64,000 nt of DNA from contig JBAKBP010007676.1 in NCBI GenBank assembly GCA_037953745.1, positions 1-64,000 on the forward strand. The letters are read 5' to 3'. Shown here in pieces: positions 58,147 to 64,000 of the stretch. Source of the DNA: Lithodes maja (lineage: Eukaryota > Arthropoda > Malacostraca > Decapoda > Lithodidae). Position numbers and translations under genes: made by a program. Under the pieces are notes generated by a model that saw nothing but the letters and a program-made list of their open reading frames with translations, made no database searches and was not told the origin of the DNA. Within the stretch, counting starts at the first letter, position 1, and every line of letters starts with the position of its first letter.

Positions 58147-59952
58147 CTGCCGAGTTTAGGCACCCACCATTTTTGACGAACGTAGGTAACCACGTGACCG
58201 ACCCCGTGTTGGCAACAGAGCCGATGGCACCGATCAATTATCAGGTGGGTCAAGGGATGTTTGGAGGGCAGAAGTTTAGGATACTTGCATGATTCCGAGA
58301 TAGCCGCTAACCTCAATCTGCCTCCACAATGAATTATACCTCCCTTCAGGTGTAGTCCTAACTGGTTGATTAAGTTATTTCTGGACTGTTTACCCTTCAC
58401 CATTATTTTAAGTTCCTGCGAATAGGTCTCTTTTTGGCATAATTTGAGTAAAACATTTTCTGCAGCTCTAATTTCATGTACGGTGAGATGAGCACTACCT
58501 GTGGGAGGCAGGCTATTTCTGTTTGCCTTCAAATTATTTACGAAACATATCACCCATGCTGTGACACGCTGCAATCTTTCGTAGCTGCTATATTTGTGCC
58601 AGTCCCATAACTGTGTGTCATCTTGGGGCACCGTGCCTACAATTTGGGTCACGATACCAGCGGGCTGCTGTTGGAGATCTGTATTCTCTGGCCATCGATC
58701 GGGTTTCGGGAGCCAAGAAGGCCCATTCCACCACAACACAGAAGAACTCAAAACATTTAGCAGACATGCCTCGGGATACCATATCACTTGGGTTCTCTTT
58801 AGTCGACACATTCCTGAAATAAGCAGTCGGGACTAGGGCATGTATCTCGTCGATGCGGTTAGTGACATACACTGGCAGTTTCTTTTGACTGTGAATCCAG
58901 TGTAGCGTAATTTGACTGTCACTCCACACATAGGTTTCAGAGATATGAAGTTTATCTTTATAGGCATTCTCAACGAAGTTAATCATTCTGGCGGCTAGCA
59001 GAACTGCAGTCAATTCCAATTTAGGGATAGACAGGGACTTGATGGGGGCCACCTTAGCCTTTGCCATGACCAAGTGGCTACCCTCTGGACGGACTAGATA
59101 TATAGCAGTCCCGTAAGCGACACTGCTTACATCAGCAAATGCATGCAGGGAAACAGTCTTTCTGAAACAGATCCTCCTAGAGAACTCAATACTACAGAGA
59201 ACCATGTCATCCACTATCCCCCGCCATTCCGCTTGCAGGTCTACAGAGAGAACATCGTCCCAACCCAATTTCAGTCTCCACAATTGTTGGAGAAAGATTC
59301 GAGACCTTATTGATACTGGCAACACAACACCCAAAGGATCAAAGAGTTTGGCAGCAAACCTTAAACACTCACGCTTTGTAACCTGGTCAAAAGGAGCATA
59401 CTGAACTCCAAAGGAAAGAGAATCAGAGTCAGTTTTCCACACCAGGCCAAGTACTCTCACCAAATCCTGTTGTTCCGCAGCAACACCATCCTTCTGCAAC
59501 ACCCTTCTCAAGACGGGACTATTTGTGGCCCTTTGGCGCAGGAATAAATGGGCATTATCCATTACTTCACGAGCCATATCGTAATCATGGACGAGGGAAC
59601 TTTCATTATCCCCCATACCTTGGAGGTTATCGATATATAGCCCGGCCCTAATTTCCTGCACCAACTCCGGGTCCGCATCAACAAGAGAAAGATGCTTAAG
59701 GATGGTCGTGTTAAGCAGAAACTAGGAGCAGGTAGCGCCAAACAATACAACCTGGAACCGATAACATTGTAGAGGCGAATCTAGTCGAAGAGGATCCTTT
59801 GGCCACATGAACCTGGTGTAATCTCTGTCGTCCTCATGTAGTTTTAACATCAAGAAGGCTTTCTCAAAGTCACTGACCCACGCATACTGATGCAAACGGA
59901 ATCTCAACAAGACCTGAGCCAACTCCGGCACTAATGATGGTCCCGTGTACAC
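58147..59952 (-). pseudogene. BEL/Pao reverse transcriptase C-terminal half, RNase H and connection
   Basis: 59952-59722 reads YAWVSDFEKAFLMLKLHEDD and YRFQVVLFGATCS. From 59664 the frame gives GLYIDNLQG (YxDN active-site block of Pao-type RT), VLGLVWKTDSDSLSFGVQYA, FDPLGVVLPVSIRSRIFLQQ (Peptidase_A17-family region), then RNase H pieces HAFADVSSVAYGTAIYL, LELTAVLLAARM, YVWSDSQITLHWIHSQ and NPSDMVSRG. From 58811, WWNGPSWLPKPDRWPE and the pre-integrase HPLTHL motif follow. At least two frame changes are needed, so the copy is inactive. Confidence 0.88.
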
Positions 59953-60618
59953 AGACAGTCGTTCAGACTAGGCAAGTACTGGTTAACCTTAGCGGAACAA
60001 TCAAATACAATACGAACCGGAGTAGTCCTGCTTTCCTTTAAGATCCCATGATGCGCCAGATAGTGACATGACCCAGAGTCATCGAATGGAACCTCCTCAA
60101 TGAAACCATGCGACAACTGATCAGAAATTACCTGCGAATATTGTTGACATAAACCAGGGTCAGCAACGAACCTCTTCTGGAGTCCTCACAGCCAAACCTT
60201 TGTTGGTGGGCAACCGTCCCTTTTCTTCGGTCCAGGGAAGACGTACCTGATACTGTAGACTTTCTGGATCATACGTGACTGTCTCCTCATAATTGATCAA
60301 AGCTTGCCGTTCGGCTTGCGAATGTTCTTTGGGTGATATGCCAATGTGGTCTAAATCCCACAAAGCATTCAGTTCTTCTTTGCACGGGAACTGTCCAGTA
60401 GACATATATTGGTCCACTGGAGTTACTGCCACTTTTAGAATTGTTACAACTTCAGTATTGGAACTGGATGTGGATGCCGCATAAGAACCACTCAGTGCAT
60501 ATCCGAATTTGGTTGGAAGTAAAACCAAATTACCTACCCGTTTATAACCAGGTCGCACTATGTTGTAGTAATAGTCGGCACCAATTAATACCTCCAGCTG
60601 TGCTGTCTCTGTGACTCA
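59953..60618 (-). pseudogene. BEL/Pao protease-RT linker and RT start
   Basis: It follows an in-frame TGA (60616-60618) with the reading in the same frame: LEVLIGADYYYNIVRPGYKR and FGYALSGSYAAS, the usual end of the Pao protease region. LWDLDHIGISPKEHSQAERQ and VRLPWTEEKGRLPTNKGLAV come next. A frameshift near 60165 moves the reading to LSHGFIEEVPF, HYLAHHGILKESRTTPVRIV and FDCSAKVN (RT fingers), and another lies near 59945. Confidence 0.85.
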
Positions 60619-62181
60619 TGAATCGGCCAATTTAATGCCATGGTGCTTTAAACTAATCATTTCAGCACTAAGACTAGACTCACCTTTATGTTCGGGAAGA
60701 TTCTCGACCACAATTGCTTCGAGACGATGGAACCTACCCCGATGTAAATATTTCAGTGCTACAATAGTATACTCACGAGGGATTTGAGTTTCGGTGAAAC
60801 CATGAAGCCGTAATTCTTCCGTCCCCACGGTTTCGTATGAAAGGGACGGTAGTACGGATTTCTTCACGAAGGTCCTCTGTGAGCATTGGTCTAATAGCGA
60901 TCTGACTTTTATACTTTTCCTGTGACTACCCTTTACAGGCAGTTGAACAGTGGGTAGGATCACAGTTTGCTTATTCATACTTACAGACATTGTTGTTGAG
61001 GTTGTAGGTGTTGACTCTTCCCTAGTAGTACCTCCACTTACTGGTCTTGCCTCTCTCTGTTTTGGGCACAGGGAGTGAAAGTGCTTACCCTGGCAATACC
61101 TACAATTTTTGATGTTATGGTTAGTGCACCCATTACTACCATGATCACTGGAGAGACATCCCGCACAGAGTCGTAGTTGCCGAGCTCTTTTAATTTTGAG
61201 CGGTCCCGTTTTATGTTTAAAGCATTTATACCAGGGATTGTTATTCCCACCGCACAGTTTACATGGGAACCGGCTACCACCACTCTGTGTTGCGAATGCA
61301 GCCATAGCCACAGGCATATTCTTTCCTGGGGAGTCCTGACCAACCATGTTATACAATTCTGCCTGAAAACACCGTGTGAAAGTCTTGTAATCTAGACTTT
61401 GCTCACCCATCTCCCTCCTTATGGTCTCCTTAACTGGTGATGGCAATTTATTCAGCAATGTAACCACACAGAACTCTGTCAGACTCACCTGTTGACTATT
61501 CATAGATCTCATGGCACTTTCTATGGTGGCGTAGAAAGCCTTTAGTTCTACGGCCTGACATTTAGGAGCGACAGGATTATGGAAATGCATAATGTGTGCC
61601 GCTTTTACCCTGTCGGGGTGCCCGAAGGTTTCTTGAAGTAAGTCTAAGGCGGGGACGTAGCTTGCACCCTCCACCGAGAAACCTTCTATCAGCTTATAGG
61701 CATCCCCCTTTAACTGACCCTTTAAGTATGTTAACTTTTGAATTGAACTTAAGTCAGTCCTTTCATGCACCACACATCGAAACATGTCCCAAAACCCAGT
61801 CCATAATGTGGAGTCGCCAGCGAAGGTGGGTAGGATTAGGAGCGGCAATTTAACTCCCGATCCCTTTTTCTTGTCGATTCGAGTTTGCCCTTCTTGACTA
61901 CCCAACTCCGCCTTTAGGCGGGCGACTATCCCATAGATGTCAAATAAGTAGATGGTATCCGCTTGGTTTTCTTTGAAATATTCATCGTCTGAGGTGTATA
62001 GCGACAACAAGACCTCTTGATTGGCCTCAAATTTGGCCACCTGGGTTTGCACGCTATGAAGTTTTGCCTCGATTTCTACCCGAGTTGCGGACTCCAAGAA
62101 CTCATCCAAACCTGCTGCCAGGACAGTCAAGGACCCTTTAATACCTGCCCTACGGCGTTTGCCTTGGGCTAGAGCTTCCAT
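60616..62181 (-). CDS. BEL/Pao Gag plus protease (open, but ended early)
   Basis: 521 codons from the ATG at 62181; the frame is open further upstream but without an ATG. The Gag core of DUF1759 type spans about residues 110-285 (LPTFAGDSTLWTGFWDMFRC, LTYLKGQLKGDAYKLIEGF, LLNKLPSPVKETIRR). Then come three Cys/His clusters: CKLCGG...WYKC, CAGCLSSDHGSNGC and CRYCQGKHFHSLC. The protease starts at RSLLDQCSQRTFV (Asp near residue 431), where the residue two after the catalytic Asp is Cys rather than the Gly usual in the family. The ORF is closed by a TGA after KLADS, and pol continues in the same frame after it. Gag alone could still be made; the element as a whole is defective. Confidence 0.82.
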   Translation of the reverse strand: MEALAQGKRRRAGIKGSLTVLAAGLDEFLESATRVEIEAKLHSVQTQVAKFEANQEVLLSLYTSDDEYFKENQADTIYLFDIYGIVARLKAELGSQEGQTRIDKKKGSGVKLPLLILPTFAGDSTLWTGFWDMFRCVVHERTDLSSIQKLTYLKGQLKGDAYKLIEGFSVEGASYVPALDLLQETFGHPDRVKAAHIMHFHNPVAPKCQAVELKAFYATIESAMRSMNSQQVSLTEFCVVTLLNKLPSPVKETIRREMGEQSLDYKTFTRCFQAELYNMVGQDSPGKNMPVAMAAFATQSGGSRFPCKLCGGNNNPWYKCFKHKTGPLKIKRARQLRLCAGCLSSDHGSNGCTNHNIKNCRYCQGKHFHSLCPKQREARPVSGGTTREESTPTTSTTMSVSMNKQTVILPTVQLPVKGSHRKSIKVRSLLDQCSQRTFVKKSVLPSLSYETVGTEELRLHGFTETQIPREYTIVALKYLHRGRFHRLEAIVVENLPEHKGESSLSAEMISLKHHGIKLADS

Positions 62182-63168
62182 ATTGTCACCCTTAGTCCAA
62201 AACAAAACCCAGACCTTTATGACAGTTTATTTGAAACAGGAAATCTTCCGCCGATCAAACTCCTGGTTCTAATGCTAAACGCGAGCGACCAATGACAGAT
62301 AATCAAAGAGCGAGAACAAATGCGAGTAACATCAAATGAGAGAGGGAAAACAAATTGCAATACTTATCATGCCGATCAAACTCGGGTTCTAACACAAATC
62401 GCGAGCAACGGCAAGAAATAAAAAGGGAAAAAACAAAGGATATACTAACCAGACATGGTGATAAATAGCCGATCAAACTGGGGTTCGGAACTAACACTAA
62501 ACGCGAGCGACGGGATACATGGCAAATTATCAGAACATGAGTGGCATTAGAACTTGTAGAATTAAATGTACGCGCCTGCCGAGTGCCGAAATCATTAAAG
62601 TTAAAACCCAAAGTACAACCCTTCAAAATTTAGAATTTAGATACCGCAATGTTAATTGAAAAGTTAGGCTATCACAGAAATTTTGCAAAAAACAGGGTTA
62701 AATTAGATGCATCAAGATTTACTAATAATTTAGAAAAGCCAATAGATACCTTTAAATTTAGATTTAGTTAGGCTTAATCAGAAAGAACAAATTGTTAATG
62801 AACTTAAATTTAAATGTAGTTAGGCCAAATCAGAAAAACAAGACTCATTGAACTTTCAAATTTGTCAATCAGAAAAATGCATTTTACTGTATGGGTTAGT
62901 TAAAGTTAGTGCATATTCAATTATCCGGCTCAAAACCTTCCCAAACACCACCTCCCGCTGCTGCCCCGTGCTTAAACCTTCCCAAACACCACCTCCCGCT
63001 GCTGCCCCGTGCTTAAAAAACCCATGTGCCATGTTGGCAAATCAGGGAAACCCTCGAGGCCGAAAAGGAAGCAAAAAATCGCGGGAGAACAGCCATTAAA
63101 TGCACCGACAAGCAAACAAGTGGGCCCGGCCAACGATCACACTAGGACGGGCGAAGGACCATATATTA
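62182..63168 (-). other. BEL/Pao 5' leader with primer binding site and tandem repeats
   Basis: Between the 5' LTR and gag. The PBS reads TGGTCCTTCGCCCGTCC on the minus strand (63161-63145), 7 nt inside the LTR end. A 41-bp unit containing CCTTCCCAAACACCACCTCC is tandemly duplicated at about 62932-63014. Closer to gag, three imperfect copies of a GATCAAACTC/GGTTC/CGCGAGCGAC segment lie near 62252, 62371 and 62469. No ORF is supported. Confidence 0.65.
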
Positions 63169-63769
63169 TATAGATATTCGTTAGTTAGATGGTTCAGTGG
63201 ACTGTATAATAATATCATATAATGGTTTATATCACCTGAAGACTGGAACTAGTGCTGTAGAACATAGTTGACCTGTTGAGCCGGGATGATGTTACAAGAT
63301 GGTGTGTGAAACGGGTGATAGGATAGAGTTAATGAATAAAGAAGGGGGCCATTATACTTAATGATTGATGGGAATGATGATTAATGATCTATGGATTAGT
63401 ATGGATAGATGGAGAATTGATGAGCTAAGTACTATCACTAATGGGGCGAAAGGTGAGGTGAAACACGAGAGTGTAAGCAGACGGTCTGGTTTCTGGTTGT
63501 GGTGGCGGCTAGGTAGAGAGTGCAGGACCCTTACAATATTCGCGAGAGGTCCGCCAATATCACGCATGCGCAAATGGGTAGGTATATAATTATTTTCCCA
63601 CCCAACTATAATTACCTAAGTTTATAGGAATGATAGACTACCCAATATGCAATATAGAACATAATTATTAACTTCTTAATTATTCTATATAACCATTGAT
63701 CCCACTAACTTAATACTAAATACTTAAGGTAATACTTAAAGTAAGACTGTCCATATCAGAGTTTGGACA
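63169..63769 (-). repeat. 5' LTR of the BEL/Pao element
   Basis: 601 bp. It begins TATAGATATTCGTTAG after the leader and ends GTTTGGACA, followed by the GTGAT target duplication (63770-63774). About 100 bp here is absent from the other LTR. Confidence 0.9.
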
Positions 63770-64000
63770 GTGATCGAATGGGTATGGAAAATGTGCAAAC
63801 TAGCATGGGAGAAGGGGAATGCACCCGATGACTGGAAGACTGGCATAATAGTCCCCCTATATAAGGGGAAAGGGGAAAGAGGAGTGTGTGGTAACCATCG
63901 AGGAATATGTCTTAAGCGTAGTAGGGAAGGTGTACAATAGGGTAGTGATTGAGAGAGTGAGAGTGAGAACGGAGAAATGGATAGGCCACGAGCAGGGAGG
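63770..64000 (+). pseudogene. Second copy of the RTE-like LINE, continuation after the BEL insertion
   Basis: Resumes the LINE reading exactly where it stops at 55953: WVWKMCKLAWEKGNAPDDWK, then TGIIVPLYKGKGERGVCGNH, then RGICL. It matches 37460-37690. A 2-bp deletion near 63911, relative to the copy at 37195, shifts the frame. The copy runs off the window end. Confidence 0.88.

Larger units (their letters stand above)
55954..63769 (-). mobile_element. BEL/Pao LTR retrotransposon, nearly full length, degraded
   Basis: A 7816-bp element in minus orientation, inserted in a LINE with a 5-bp target duplication GTGAT; 5-bp duplications are usual for BEL/Pao. The LTRs are 55954-56445 (492 bp; 3' LTR of the element) and 63169-63769 (601 bp; 5' LTR). 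Read on the minus strand they begin TGTCCAAACTC and end CGAATATCTATA. The order on the minus strand is gag with zinc fingers, protease, RT, RNase H, H2C2/integrase and the C-terminal DUF5641-type domain. Frameshifts, one in-frame TGA and a nested 480-bp MITE break it. The LTRs differ at about a dozen positions plus an indel of about 100 bp, so it is clearly older than the elements in the satellite. Confidence 0.9.

Overview
The window is a repeat-dominated piece of an animal nuclear genome. No host gene, rRNA or tRNA could be supported. The mix of a satellite, a gypsy-type element with a long LTR, a BEL/Pao element, jockey/CR1-type and RTE-like LINEs, TTAA-flanked DNA transposons and GA/AT microsatellites is typical of arthropods. 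The wording of the minus-strand LINE at 45 kb resembles elements I associate with decapod crustaceans. That assignment is inference.

Layout. 1-37184 was originally one uninterrupted array of a 61-bp, about 34% GC satellite (roughly 340 monomers, about 20.7 kb). Two full-length LTR retrotransposons of one family, in the same orientation, split it (6793-14968 and 23576-31867). Each has near-identical 1.8-kb LTRs, a 4-bp target duplication made of satellite sequence, a PBS and PPT, and one long ORF of about 1280 codons. The ORF has an N-terminal SAP-like segment, a repeat-built coiled coil, a SCAN-like capsid, a CCHC knuckle and an aspartic protease. After these come only degenerate, catalytically empty pieces of integrase, reverse transcriptase and RNase H, all still in frame. 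Both copies share this gutted pol, so the defective form itself appears to have been mobilised, presumably by enzymes supplied in trans.

37195-55953 is a mosaic of older elements. It holds a 5'-truncated LINE RT (37195 to about 38990) carrying a 186-bp TA-flanked MITE, and a decayed LINE ORF1-like stretch with a degenerate 2A-like motif (41.6-43.1 kb). A TTAA-flanked piggyBac-like candidate follows (43800-48547), with a possible first exon, a minus-strand jockey-type LINE fragment and a minisatellite. Next come several local tandem-repeat fields (48.9-51.0 kb), a decayed CR1/L2-type LINE ORF2 ending in an (ATT)n tract (51.6-54.97 kb), and a second copy of the 37-kb LINE.

54966-64000 is a nested stack. 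That second LINE copy is cut by a 7.8-kb BEL/Pao element on the minus strand (55954-63769, 5-bp target duplication GTGAT). The BEL integrase gene is in turn cut by a 480-bp TTAA-flanked MITE (57153-57632). The LINE resumes at 63770 and runs off the window. Insertion order: LINE, then BEL, then MITE. The LTR pairs in the satellite look much younger than the BEL pair.
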